The notes under the pieces were generated by a model. It worked only from the letters and a program-made list of their open reading frames with translations. It was not told where the DNA came from and searched no databases. The position numbers and the translations under genes were made by a program. From the NCBI GenBank assembly GCA_963930645.1, contig OZ005648.1, positions 196,141,304 through 196,205,303 on the forward strand: a DNA stretch of 64,000 nucleotides, read 5' to 3'. This document shows positions 22,310-34,608 of the stretch, in pieces (positions within the stretch are counted from its first letter, which is position 1; every line of letters begins with the position of its first letter). The DNA is from Salticus scenicus. Lineage: Eukaryota > Arthropoda > Arachnida > Araneae > Salticidae.

Positions 22310-22454
22310 AGTTCCATATTTGTATTTCATATGGTCCTCAAATATTTTCTTGTACTTTTCATCAACTGCGTCAATTCTTTTTTTCTGACCTTTTTGTCTT
22401 CGGATTTGGCTATTAAGAACGTTTCTGTCTCTTTCCATTTGTTTTTCCATAGAA
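22310..22454 (-). CDS. FSIP2-like gene, exon 4
   Basis: Completes codon 369 and encodes residues 370-417, a basic coiled-coil segment (SMEKQMERDRNVLNSQIRRQ, then DEKYKKIFEDHMKYKYG). The acceptor is TTTTTTTAG ending at 22455, preceded on the coding strand by a run of about 29 T, and the donor is a consensus GTAAGT at 22309. The exon enters in phase 2 and leaves in phase 0. A BEL/Pao retrotransposon lies only 24 nt into the following intron, on the same strand, so splicing from this donor must cross an 8.1 kb intron that begins almost immediately with an LTR. Confidence 0.8.
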
Positions 22455-22488
<34 letters not shown>

Positions 22489-22942
22489 TATGAAATAATT
22501 TTTATGAACAAAACTAAAGAAAGAGGAAAAAGCTGTAAGTGCGGCTTTTGTTCGAGAAAAAGAAACGTACATAAACATGTTGTCATGAAATTCAAATTTC
22601 ATTTCATTGCTGAAATATCTTGATAATGCTCATTTATTCCTAATGAATTTCATACTTCTTTAATTATTTACAAAACAATATTTTTATTTAAAGAAAGGCT
22701 TTTACAGTGTCTGTATCAAATTAAATCCAACAAAAGATATTTCAAAAGTAAAAATAATTAGAATTATGAGGGACATAGCAAAAGGAAATTTCGTCACATT
22801 TCTTCAGAAGGAAGCCTTTTTATTAACAGAAATATACAATAGTATAACAAATAACAAACGTTTGACCTTTTTTTCTTTTTTTGCAAAGGCGCCACCAACA
22901 TACATAAATATGTTGAGCTATGAAACCAATTTAAAAATAATA

Positions 22943-22946
<4 letters not shown>

Positions 22947-22990
<44 letters not shown>
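22947..22990. repeat. (AT)n microsatellite
   Basis: About 44 bp uninterrupted AT in intron 3. Confidence 0.95.
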
Positions 22991-22992
<2 letters not shown>

Positions 22993-24246
22993 TTTTTAAA
23001 TTGGTGCCCAGCGATTTAAGGAAGTTAACAACCTGAATCAGCTCTTCACTTTTTCGAAAATAACGCCAGTTGGTCTTTGTGACATAGAAGTTTCACAACT
23101 GTAACAAAAAAATTCAAAAGTTTAAAGTCTACAGGGAAGGTTGTGCTGACTGTGTTCTGGACGTAAAGGGTTACATTCATATTAATTTCTTCATTTCAGA
23201 GGCAATCAGTGTCCTTATCCTATTGCCGTACATTCAATAAATGGGAAGTCAACCATTTAATGAAAGACACCTGCTTATTTGCAATGAGGGGGTTTGTTGG
23301 ATCCCATTGTTCGGGATTTATAAGAAACAAATCTGCATTCAGAAAATGACACAAAAAAAAAGATTGTCTGGTAATAGAGAGATAGGATCTCTCGGAATAC
23401 AACTTTGATCATGTCCCATCAGATATCCGACTTTTTTCTGCATTGAAATCAACATTATTAAATTTTCAGCAATTTGTTTTATATTGTTATTTTTTTTTTC
23501 TTTTATGTTAAGCTAGTAAACAAGTTTTGCATTAATTATTTTTTAAACCTATTTTCTAATACTTAAAGAAATATATAGATCACTGTTATACAGTCCAATA
23601 CTGCCTCATTTATAAAAGCCGAAAGTTAATTTAAAAAAATAAATAATACTTACTTCTTTTATTTTACTGTCCGATTTTGTTCAAATTTTAAGCAGTGTAT
23701 AGTAATTTAAAAATAAGTGTGTTTCAAAATTTTTATAGTTTTATCGTATAATTTTCGAAAATTATGAAGGCATGTAAAAAATTCTAGTCCAATATTTTTT
23801 CTTTTTTTAACTTTTATTATCTGACTTTGAAGTATGATAGCAATCTGGGTAAATGATTGCTTGCATTTAGTATCAGTTACAAAATAGCATTAAACGTCTT
23901 TATTTTTTAAATTTTCTACAATATAATAAAAAATATTCTATTCAGAAAAAAATTATTCCAGTCTAATTTCATAGTTTTATCACAACTCTGACTGACTCTT
24001 TCTTTGTTAAACGTAATAAAAAAATATATACAATGTGACAATTTAAATGAAATTTTTGACTTTCAAATAATTGTCATTCCTCAAATAATTGTAAACTTAA
24101 AATGGTATTATCAAATCAGTAACGTGTTATTTCCAACCATGAATAGGTTGAGTAATACTTACTCTCTAATAAATTATTATGATGAGAAGACTATGATAAG
24201 AATAAATATATTAGAAATATTAATTTTATGACATTTTAGATATATA
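22991..24246. other. Intron 3 sequence
   Basis: AT-rich, with poly-T tracts. No exon, RNA gene or clear repeat recognised. Confidence 0.55.
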
Positions 24247-25505
24247 GGGGAGAGTGAGGATAAATGGGACATTTTTTTTAGTTTTTATTAATAAAGTTCA
24301 CAATATGTAATTCAGAATTTTGTAACATTGCTCATAAGTACACTTCAGTAATCAGTTACATATAAACATACTAACTTTAATAAAAAGTTATCATTTTTTT
24401 ACATGCATGTGCATTGTCCCATTCATCCCCACCTATGGGGATGAATGGAACAGGACTGGAGATAACAAAGAAAAGAAAACAAAATGGAAAGTAAATAAAT
24501 TTTTTAAGTTCAATTGGTCTATATGATTTTATTACACTTTATGAATTTACTGAAATTAGCATAAACTGACGTGTATTGACTGAAATTAACATCAAAAGGC
24601 AAAAGTCCTTTGGTTCGCACAGCTCCTAGTACTCTTAGGCTTTGGTAATTTAATCTAATAAGATCTAATCTAAAAATAAATAAATAAGACACTAGAAAGA
24701 TATGAATCATTATATTAGAGTACAAATTATCCAGATAAAATTTTGTTTCCGACCGATCGGGAAAAATCAGCATTCTATTCTGTATTACATTAATAATCAC
24801 CAGGATTTATTTAATTAGCTTCATTGAAATTGTGATTTTAATCAAATTATTATTAGTTTATTTATTTATTTTTTTTAATTATAGATTTAAGTTGCATTGA
24901 ATATTCTAACTTATAAATTTTTTAATCATAATAATAATGTATACAAAAATCAGAACAATTAATTTCAATCTATTTTTTTCTAAATCCATGCTACTTTTAT
25001 AATTCAATGTTATAACTATTGAACTACAGATTATAAAAATATTGAAAATCTATTTACGATTTGTTTTAATATAATTCTTGTGTACAATTTTAAATTAGCA
25101 CATAGTGGGGAATGTGCCATTCATCTCCATTCAAACTGTCCTATTCATCCCCACCACCACATGATCATATAAAACAGGAAATAGGCTTAAGGGACAATCG
25201 TCAATATTCTTCTTGAATATCATAAACACAATAAAAGATTATGCTTTTTCCCAATATAAGAGTTATATTAAATTGAAGCAAATAGTTAATTCCTTACCTA
25301 CTACTTAATTGAATCAGTAAAAATTTACTTTGGCAGCAGAAAAAGACAGTTTAATTTTTTTCTGCCCTTCTGTAGATAGCACAATTCGGAAACTACACTT
25401 GATGAATGACCTCAGTAGTGCCATATATCAGAAAAATTGTCAAGTTTATGGTGATTGCAAAACATAAAAATTTTGCTATTGTCCCATTCAACCCCACTCT
25501 CCCCC
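24247..25505. mobile_element. 1.26 kb inverted-repeat element with GGGGAGAGTG ends
   Basis: Left end GGGGAGAGTGAGGATAAATG, then GGACA; right end, read from the other side, GGGGGAGAGTGGGGTTGAAT, then GGGACA. The same word (GGGGATGAATGG) recurs internally near 24410-24450 in both orientations and at about 25110-25150, giving subterminal repeats. An internal minus-strand open frame (24519-24800) is not recognisable. Non-autonomous or decayed DNA transposon, family unknown. Confidence 0.75.
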
Positions 25506-26480
25506 ACATAAGATAAATATTACATATAAAACTATAATCTAAATAACCATTTTTTTTTTCGCTGTTAAAAAAAAAAAAAATTAAAAAAAAAAAAAAAAAA
25601 CTGTTTTTAAATCGTCTATTTAAGAAATAGTTTTATTATTATTCATCTAAACTGAAAAAGTATAATTAAGCAAAACATCCAAAGAATATTTTTTTTTTTT
25701 ATGTATCATCACTAAAAATAATTAATAACGCTTGATGTTAAATGTCTAAAATAAGTATTTCAAATCGAAGCTTTGTTTACTCATTATTATTTCATTATTT
25801 CCCAATACTAATTTTTTGTTTAGTTTCAATGAAATAAATTGATTATTTTTACAATTTTTATGCTATTGAAGGACAATTTTAACTTTATAAAATATTTTTT
25901 TTTCTATATTTATTGTCCATATAATATCTATAGGTTAGTTAAATTATTAATACTTACGGAATAGGCAAGTAAAGTAGTAAAGCAAACATTTAATCCAGGT
26001 TTAAAAATAATAATAATAATAATAAAATTTTAACTAAAACATATTTTTATAATAGTTAGAAACATCCAGCTTACAGACCATTAATAGAATAAAAAGAAAA
26101 TATCCTTCCCGCGTGTATTTTTAAAAACATTGAATAATGTATTCAAGAATTTAACTAAATTCTAAAAACACTTATAAGAAAAAAAAATGAAAAAACATTA
26201 TAAAGTTACTTAGGATATTCCACTAAAATATAAATTCTCTAAAATGTGTTTTAAACGAGAGCAAACATCTTTAAACACAAAGCCTAATGTTGCATTTAAT
26301 CAAAATAAAATCTGATAATCTCCAAAGCCTGTCATGCATGATTTAAATTCTTCGTATTGTTTCATTTATAGACTTAAGCAAGCAATCCGATAAAAGGAAA
26401 ATTCTCTTTTGAATCCCATTTGTAAATAATTTTACTCAATATCTTTATTTCTTTTGAAAAATATAGAGAAGGATATCTAC
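25506..26480. other. Intron 3 sequence next to exon 3
   Basis: Low-complexity A and T runs (25567-25602, 25690-25700) and an (AAT)n run at about 26009-26028. Nothing else recognised. Confidence 0.55.
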
Positions 26481-26617
26481 CTGTCTTTGATGGAAATGAT
26501 TGCATTTTTGATCCAGTGGCGCATACTTCCTTGGGTCTTTCTTTCGTGATACCTCTGCATATCCTTCTTGATCTTTTTTTCCATTACCATTGCACGTTCT
26601 CTCCTAATCTCTTCATC
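26481..26617 (-). CDS. FSIP2-like gene, exon 3
   Basis: Residues 324-368 plus two bases of codon 369. The exon starts in phase 0 after a TATAG acceptor (26618) and ends in phase 2 at a CAG|GTAGAT donor. It encodes charged helix beginning DEEIRRERAMVMEKK, then HWIKNAIISIKD. The His-Trp pair followed by a helical stretch fits the position of a His-Trp motif that I recall in FSIP2 after its charged linker. The 137 nt length preserves frame only when joined to exon 4 (145 nt), which supports this pairing. No open frame continues beyond either splice site. Confidence 0.78.
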
Positions 26618-28216
26618 CTATAATATTAGAGATAGCGTTACTCTTCAGGGTGATTTTTTATTGAATCAAACAGAAAAAAATCTCAAATGGAAAAAGTAGT
26701 TTCTCAAACAGCAAATATGTACTATTTACTTACGAAACGATGAAAATACCAAATAAGCAGGTCTTAGTTACCCAGTAGAATATCTAAGATTTAACAGCAT
26801 TATTTTTCCTTCTTTTTACTTTAAATTGATCAATAAATCCATTAAAAAATTAATATTTTGTGGCTACCACAAGACTTTCTTCTGTATTTTCCTATACATA
26901 TTCATTTAGTACGAATAATTTATTAAAATTATTATTTAATAAAATTACCTACCATGATGATGAAACTAACACTAAATATCCAAAGGAAGACAGTTGTATT
27001 CTGTATAAATAACATGTTAAAAAATTTGTCTTTTATAATGGTTTCACCTATCAAGTTTTGTACAGTTATGTGCCATAGAAGCTGAGATATAGCCTTCCCG
27101 TTCTCGAGAAAAATTGCAGTATAACAGCGTCATCTATTGACCGATATGTATCTAAATTGAATCAGCACTATGTCTTATAAGGCCCTTCTCACAAATCAAT
27201 TTTAATTTGATTATACGTAATAGAACCTTAGAATTTATACGTAATAAAACTTTTCCTTAAATTGCGGAAATCACTGTATAATAGCGAGACTTGTTAAGCG
27301 ATTGGCACCAAAAGTTGATAGTCACTAATGTATGTCAAGGTGCATCTACATACACCTTGTAAATTTATATTCAATTCTGTACATTAGTTCATGACACAGT
27401 GGTCCCAAAATACATACACAGACATTTTCTAAAAATGATCAAATCAGGTTCTGAATCTCTCAAAATGTGTGAAAACGTCGAAAACCTAAAGTCAAAAATT
27501 TTTACTTATCCGATATTTTCTTCTATTGAATATAGAAGAAAGTAATAAATAAATAATTCATTCTTCTCTCAATGCACTAATTAATCCTTTGTTAATTCAC
27601 TCTTTAACTCGCCCATTAATCCCTGCAATGTTAATTCAACAATTCTTTTATATTTAAGTATAAATCAAGTTTTTTTTTTTTTTTTTTTAATCGTTTTTTA
27701 GCAAGTAATTGTAAATTAAAATTTTCATTATAGTTAATTGTAGTAAATTAATACTAATCATTTTCAGCTCTAGATGATGGAGGATGCATGACTCTGTCGC
27801 AGAGTGTTTTCATCCCACAGCATTCTAAAGCCAGTCAAGTCTTTTACAAAACTATCAAAAGTATTTCTTTAAAAATTTGCAGTTGAAAATAATGCATATC
27901 ACAATCATCACTTGATATGTGTGCTTAATAAGAAAAAGGTTTTTACACGACATAGAAATTCCAGTCTGAGCCACAACCTTATGTCTGTTTGAACGAATGT
28001 AAACAATCAATGTTTTCAAATCTTTTTAACGCCATTTAAATTGCATGTATCTTCGTTTCATCGGCCTATCCGCATTTAGATTCTATCTCAATGCAATACT
28101 ATTTTATTAAAAACGCTATTATTTACTAGTTATTATTGTGTTATATTATAAAGAAATTATTAAAAAGCAAGTTTCTTATTGAAAAGAAAAAAAAAATGTA
28201 TGTAGCATTTTTAATA
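26618..28216. other. Intron 2 sequence with repeat traces
   Basis: No exon seen. A hairpin TTTCTTCTAT...ATAGAAGAAA at about 27518-27545 matches the head of repeats at 60.5 kb. The stretch 27040-27300 is less AT-rich and looks like an old interspersed repeat, family unknown. Confidence 0.5.
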
Positions 28217-29579
28217 GGGAAAACCGGAGCTAGTTAGCAAAGATTTAGGTTTTTGATTTTTGTAAATTTTGTGCAATATTTAGAGAAAAATCTGATGAAT
28301 GCATCGGAAAGCATAACTTATTGGTTACAAAATTATGTATGACTTATCAATTAAATATCATTTTAAGTAACCCCAAATACACTTTTCCTAAGACACACTT
28401 TCCTCAAATACACTTTTCCTTGCATCTGTGTCAACTCATCTGGGTGCGAGACTAGTTGGCATTCCCTTAGGAGCAATTTGGCATAACGTGATATAGATAG
28501 GAATACTTAAGAAGAATACAGCAATTCTCGAGGTAAAGCTTTTAATTTTTCAAAACATCTTGTATCAATAATATTTGGCTCAAAATTTCTGATTAAATGT
28601 ATAAATAAATAATGATTTAATCGAGAAAATTAAATTATGCTTATTATTAAAGCTATCTATAGATTTAAATAGAATAGAATTAACTCAATTTTTTAAATCT
28701 ACTATGATTATAAGAGTTTCTAAGTCCTTTATTTATAAAGGTATGCGTTAAATTTTTGCACAATTTGACTTTGATCGTACAAAACTGAATCATTTCCGAC
28801 GGATCATCTATATTTTTTTCCTTTCCTTGACTATGCTTGACATACGAATTTCATCGCCATCGGTTTCGTCAATTTTCTTAAGGTACTGGCGGGATTGGCA
28901 TTTGGCCAAAACAAAGTAATTTATTTTATATTCAAGGTGGTCAGGAAGCCCTTAATTTTGTTGAGGATTTTTAGTTGGTATTGTTTTCTGTGACCTCTCG
29001 GCATCTTTCTGAAGTTGTCCGAGGTTCATAGGAACTATGGAATGAAAACCCTCTTTATGTTATGGCAGAAAGCTGAGAGTGAAAATACTTCTTCTTGAAG
29101 AGCTTCTTCAGCTTTGAACTATCATTAAAGAAAGTCAATCTATGCCATAGCTATATTAAAACTATACCAAAATTAACCCCATACCGAACTGTGCCAAATA
29201 GCTGAACAGAATTACCCAAAATAAGATGAATACCACAGATTCCGAAACATCAGATAAAAAAAACAGATTATGATACATGCATGGAACAACAATTAACCAC
29301 TCTTTAGAAAAACGCCATAAGCAGTGACTCAATTTGATCAAGAGACTCACTAGACCAAAAAAAAAAAAATGTTCAAAGATAAAGTTTACTTACTAGTCAG
29401 AAAAATGATGAAGCAAAGATTTTTCCTTCATAACGCTTTCAAGCAGACTGATTTTACTGTGGATAGTGCATCTACACGCACACTCTCGACTAATAAAATG
29501 ACAGCGGTCTACGTCCACTGTGGTAGAAAATAGACTGAGTGCCAACTAGGCCCCTATGCCAATGAACCCCGGTCTCCCT
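28217..29579. mobile_element. Decayed TA-flanked DNA transposon, possibly pogo-like
   Basis: 1.36 kb. Left end GGGAAAACCGG and right end, inverted, AGGGAGACCGG, with TA at 28215-28216 and 29580-29581; the subterminal words CTAGTTAGCA and CTAGTTGGCA recur, also near 28450. On the minus strand at about 28930-28800 a broken frame reads YFVLAKCQSRQYLKKIDE, reminiscent of C-terminal segments of pogo/Tigger-type transposases. Many stops interrupt it. Ends are well supported; the family is a guess. Confidence 0.6.
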
Positions 29580-30600
29580 TACAATTATAAATACATACAC
29601 AAAAATTTTAATGTGTTATAGCATGTGGTTAAATATTTTATGCGTATTTTCAATGTCAGTTTTATCAAACAGAGTTTAATTAATGCATGTTATATATGCA
29701 TGCATAGGAAAAAAATTTTGAATTTAAAATAAAGTGTGTCAAATTATAGTTCTTGATGTAAAGACACACAATCAATACCGATACATTAGGATCTACGTGA
29801 AATAATTATTTAACAAGAAGTTTAAGGATTTAACAATTCCAAGCTATTTAAATAACATAAAATTCATACACACTACTTTATTTTATTTTATAAAACAAAA
29901 ATAAAGCATTCAAAGTTTGAAGAATAAAAATTTTGCTGTAAAAACCACAAATTAAAAAATAATAATGCAAAAAGTGCTCCGGGTCAAAGTCATTTCGTAC
30001 GATTCTTTATCGAGTAAAATTTTATACAAATTTATTATTCTACCTCTTTCAACACCCATTGCTCAAAAGAAATTATTAAAATTTTATATTTTAACAAGAT
30101 GGCTGCCGATCTTTAAGTTTAAGGAGAGGTGTAGAGCTATCCTTAAGAATTTAAGGATCCTTAAAGTTAAAGATCTTTAAACGGACATCTGAATTTCTAT
30201 TTTAAGGAAAGTCGGAAATAAAGATTGTTTACATTTTGATTGACCAATGAAAATGCATCTTTTTAAAGATCTTTAGTTAAGGATCCTTAACAGCGGACAT
30301 CTGAATGTGGGGGATAGTATAGCATATATAGAATAGAGTGATCATTGGGGAGAAAAAAGTTATTCCTTTTCATTTGGGAAAAGACGACGTTTTTACCAAA
30401 ATATGGCCGTCTTTCCCCGAGTGAATACACACGGGAATACATACTAATATTTTAGCAAATAAAATTTATGAATAATTTATTTGCTAAAGGGGAATGGAAG
30501 ACTCCAGATACAGTTTCAAATTCATATTTCTTTCTTTCTTTTTTTTTTTTTTTTTTTTCAATACCACTTAATGGCTGTTTCCAAAGCTTTTATTTATTTA
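29580..30600. other. Intron 2 sequence with small palindromes
   Basis: The palindrome TTAAGGATCCTTAA occurs at 30151-30164 and 30277-30290, AAAGATCTTT occurs beside each, and CGGACATCTGAAT follows each. Otherwise AT-rich with no exon. Confidence 0.6.
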
Positions 30601-30689
30601 TTTATTTTTTTTTTCGGCATCAAAAATCTTTGTACGATAACATGGGGATGAGAGATCTATATATATTACTATATCTATGATAGAACTAC

Positions 30690-31491
30690 ATTAGCACTTT
30701 ATCAATGTGTATAAAATCTTTAAATTGATTATGACGTCAATTTTCGTGAGATGCATAATGGACAATATTCCTGTGACGTCACCGTGGGTAAAATCGCCGA
30801 ACACGTGGCCGATATTTTGTAAACAAATTAGATTCAAAATGCCATTTTATTGTTACGCATAACATTTTCCTAAATATTTCTGCAGTGAAACTTAATAACA
30901 ATATTCAAACAAGAACAAAAGAGAAATGTAAACAACTGAATCGAATGATAAAGTTAAGACTATTCCATATCGTAAAATTGCAGAACATTTTATGTATACA
31001 CACACACACACACATATATATAATGAATAAAAGATTAATAAGAACATTTTATACACACACACATATATATAGACATCAAAGCTTAAATAATTAGAATTTC
31101 AATCATTTTAATAAAGGAATCTATTAGATGGAACATTCATTTAAATTTGTTAACATCGCCACAGTTCACATGACATCTTTTAATATTACATATGTTGATT
31201 AAGATTAAAGTATATTACTAAAACTGGATTAAAAACAAAACAAAGTTATCACTATATCACTCTTACTTCAATTTCATATAATCTGTAACTCTTAGAAATA
31301 ATATTGCAAGATAAAAATTTGCAAGCCACAATGCTTTGCTATGGTAGAGTTGAGAATTGTTTACCGAAAACAGCTGATTTTTTATAGTCTCGAACCCAAA
31401 GTGGGAATATGGTCCATTTAACTTTTTATAATTTTTTAACGTTCACGTTTGATTAAATGTATTTATTTTTATGTCGAAAGAAAATGAACTC

Positions 31492-31527
<36 letters not shown>

Positions 31528-31765
31528 GCAACAATTAAATTAATGGAACTCACAGATATTTTGGAGCAACTTTAATAAAGGTCTATAATTAACAAATAAT
31601 TGCAATAAAACAATATTGTGACAATAAATTGAGATAAAACTATCCTATCTCTCAAGTTGGACCAAACTGCACACAGTGTGCAAAATTTCATTAAAATCGG
31701 TTCCTTAGTTTAGGAGTTTACCCCGGACAAACATCGTGACACGTAATTTATATATATATACAGAT
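30690..31765 (+). repeat. Interspersed repeat, LINE 3'-end-like
   Basis: Shares blocks with 13.3 kb (the T-rich core near 31420-31545). Its end reads GTGTGCAAAATTTCATTAAA, then ATCGGTTCC, then CCCCGGACAAACATCGTGAC, followed by a TA microsatellite at 31750-31760. This is a very common style of 3' end in arthropod non-LTR retrotransposons. No RT frame is present. A T run of about 31 lies at 31496-31526. Confidence 0.55.
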
Positions 31766-31846
31766 TTTACGATGCCAGATTAAACAAAGAATGCTTCAAA
31801 TTATGGATAGATTTTAGTAAATTAGTCTATAAGTTAAACTTCAACA

Positions 31847-32094
31847 CAGTGTTGGGCATAATTGATTAAAAAGTAATTGAATTACAATTATATTACAATT
31901 ATATATATATATATATATATTGTCAATCGATTAACAAGTAATTGATTACAAATAAATTAAATTATTCAAATAAATTGAATAAGTAATTCAATTTATTTCT
32001 AATCAATTACTTGTTAAGTAATTGACAGTAAAATAATTATAATTGTAATTCAATTGTAATCCAATTACTTTTTAATCAATTAGGCCCAATACTG
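31847..32094. mobile_element. 248 bp palindromic MITE with CAGTGTTGGGC ends
   Basis: Left CAGTGTTGGGCATAATTGAT, then TAAAAAGTAATTG; the right end is the inverse with few changes (CAGTATTGGGCC...). The body is built of TAATTG/CAATTA words that pair with each other, with a central (AT)n. Typical MITE; the superfamily is not determined. Confidence 0.8.
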
Positions 32095-34347
32095 AACAAT
32101 AATAATTTAAATGTGTGTTGCGCAATGCATTGCGACGTATAAAATTACAGCTTGAACTTATAGATACCTATTTGTGTATAATTAATATAGTACTCATTCT
32201 TAAAATAGTTCAGTTAAAGGAAATATTCAAAAATTGAATATATCTGAAATACATAATTGAGTTTAAATATGTAGAAAACAATACACTTAACATTAAGTGC
32301 ATATCACTGAAGTATATTTATAAAAAATAATAAAAATGCACTGATGTTGATTATGCGTTGCCGCTTTGTTTTGCAGCCCTTTCGCCTACTTTGTTCACCT
32401 AACAAAGGGTCGTATTTTATTACAACTCGAAACGATTGTTGTGAGTTTTTTGCAATTTATAGTATTTTTTCAAGGTCTTTAATTTATTCATAAAATTTTG
32501 TAGTAAAATTTATCATTTGTCACATTGTATCAACTTAAAAATATCTTATAACTTCTGTTATTCCAGTTTTTTTGCAAAAACAGCTAAAGTACTAAGAAAT
32601 TCAATAATGTGGTACTTGTGGGGTTAAAGTAAAGAAACATTACATGCGTATAATTCCTGTCAATAGATGCTCAAAAATTTATGCGATTATTATCCTTGTA
32701 ATGTGAAATAGTGATGCACAATTAATGTGTGATTCATTATTTTTCTTTCTTAATATATATACTCATATCTTAATACATAATATATATTACACTAGTGTTT
32801 AAAATTAAATTCACAACCTGTTTCCTAGTTCCTTTCCTCTGCCCAGAATTTTTAAACAAATGGATGTATGAACACAAAATGTTGATAGCATGTTCGTTTT
32901 TAAATCTTTAACCGAATTTATAATTTGTAAACGGATATAACCATATTTTTTTTCCTGTATTCACTTTTCTTTTATTTTCTTTTTCTTCTTTTTTGCATGC
33001 AAATAACTTTCTTTTTAAATATGCATACGAATTTTTTAAATATTATACTATCTTTTTAAATATGCATACTATTTATTTACGTATGTATTATTCTGGTGAG
33101 GTTCATAGTTTACAAATTAATTATTACATCTTTTTCAAAATATTCGTAATGAAACAAAAGATAAATAAATAAATAAAATAAGTACAGGAAATAAAACAGG
33201 CTTTATTATTTAGAGACAGATGTATCCTTATTTATCTATAATGCAGAAGCCGTAACGTTCCTGTATTTTTAAATGCATTTTATTTATTTTCCACCACTTT
33301 TATCACTTAGTATTTTTAAAATAATATTTTACCAGGAAAACCTTGGCAAAAAAACATTATTTAAAAATAGTGATAAATTTGAACCATTATTTTTGAACTA
33401 TAGTTAAGGCAAGTCAATATATGTCATAGCTATATTAAAACTACGCAAAATAGCTCCATGGGAATACCCAACATAATATAAATGCTTATGTTATCCCACA
33501 AAAAGAAAACAACAACTGGGATCCCTGGTAAAGCATCCCTAACAACTTTTATCATTTATTTATTTTTCTAATTTTTTTTTTTTAATTTTTCCTTTCTTCC
33601 AAGCTTTACTTTTGAGAAATTTCAAAATAATAAAAGTTTAAAAATTATTGATTATGTTTAATTTATAAAAATTTGGTTAATGATTTGATAAGAACATGCT
33701 ATCACAATTATATGTTCATAGGTTCATTTGTTTAAAAGTTATCTTCAGAAGAAGAAAATGAGAAAATATATTATGAGAGAGAGACTTTAATTTTGGATGT
33801 GATTTTAATTAATTTTACAAGTATCAACATCAGTATAGTTTAAAGTTTAAAATTCAATCCAAAAAACTTTTCTTTTCGATTTTTCAACTAGGGAAAAACC
33901 CAGATTAAGTTTCAGCTTTAAAATCTTCTCTCGATCAAAATAGATCCCGACAAAAAAAAAAAAAAAAAGAAGCACTAAAAGTACTATAAAATCCAGACAA
34001 AAACAAAGGATATACGTCTTTTATTAACATTGATAAAATCATATTACTGCAGTCTTTTCTTTATTTCTGTCGTATATTTCTTTTTACCTTTTACCTATCC
34101 TATAAAGCCTTTAATTTTCTAAAATGCGGGTTCATTTATCACTTTTTTTTTTTTTTCAAAATGACAGAAAAAGTTATGCGAATCATAAAAATCAAAAACT
34201 TTAATAATAAATTTACGATCGCAAGCCCTAAAACATTTAATATCATAAAATGTAAATATTGGAAAAATATCTTTATACAATGATGTATATTAAAAAAAGC
34301 GTGTATATTTATATGTATGATACAATGAGCATATGACATAACTTTAC
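32095..34347. other. Intron 2 sequence with dispersed repeat fragments
   Basis: The stretch 32811-33000 resembles 61780-61990 (AATTTTTAAACAAATG, GCATGTTC), and 33680-33780 is a related piece in the opposite direction. 33400-33450 resembles 29125-29165 (AAGTCAAT, CATAGCTATATTAAAACT), so it is probably a fragment of the 28.2 kb transposon family. No exon seen. Confidence 0.55.
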
Positions 34348-34608
34348 CTTATCTCTCAAATGTTTCTGTTTTTCTGCAGCTAAAATGCGTCTTTGATATA
34401 CCCGATATCTGTTTATATCTCTCAAAGAACATGTCGTTTTTCCAGATTTAGTAATAAATCCTTCTTTTCTAAGGTGTTCAGAGACATGATCATTTTCAAA
34501 ATAATCTTTCAAATTAGGATCATGCATATTTTCGTAAAATGCTGATGGTAAACGTAAGTTATTTTCATCGGCGAGATCGAAGTCATTTGCAGGTGCTTGT
34601 AGAAATAG
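34348..34608 (-). CDS. FSIP2-like gene, exon 2 (conserved block)
   Basis: Residues 237-323, 87 codons, phase 0 at both ends. The acceptor is a pyrimidine tract plus ACAG ending at 34609, and the donor is GTAAAG at 34347. This is the most recognisable part of the protein: NMHDPNLKDYF, then HLRKEGFITKSGKTTCSLRD and INRYRVYQRR. As I remember it, the vertebrate FSIP2 N-terminus has the same order: a HDP-LK-Y motif, an LKK-G-IT motif, a CTLRELNKYRQYL motif, then a charged helix. The match of order and spacing is why I name the family. Intron 1 before it is 12.3 kb and intron 2 after it is 7.7 kb, both filled with repeats. Confidence is high that it is an exon and moderate for the family. Confidence 0.82.
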
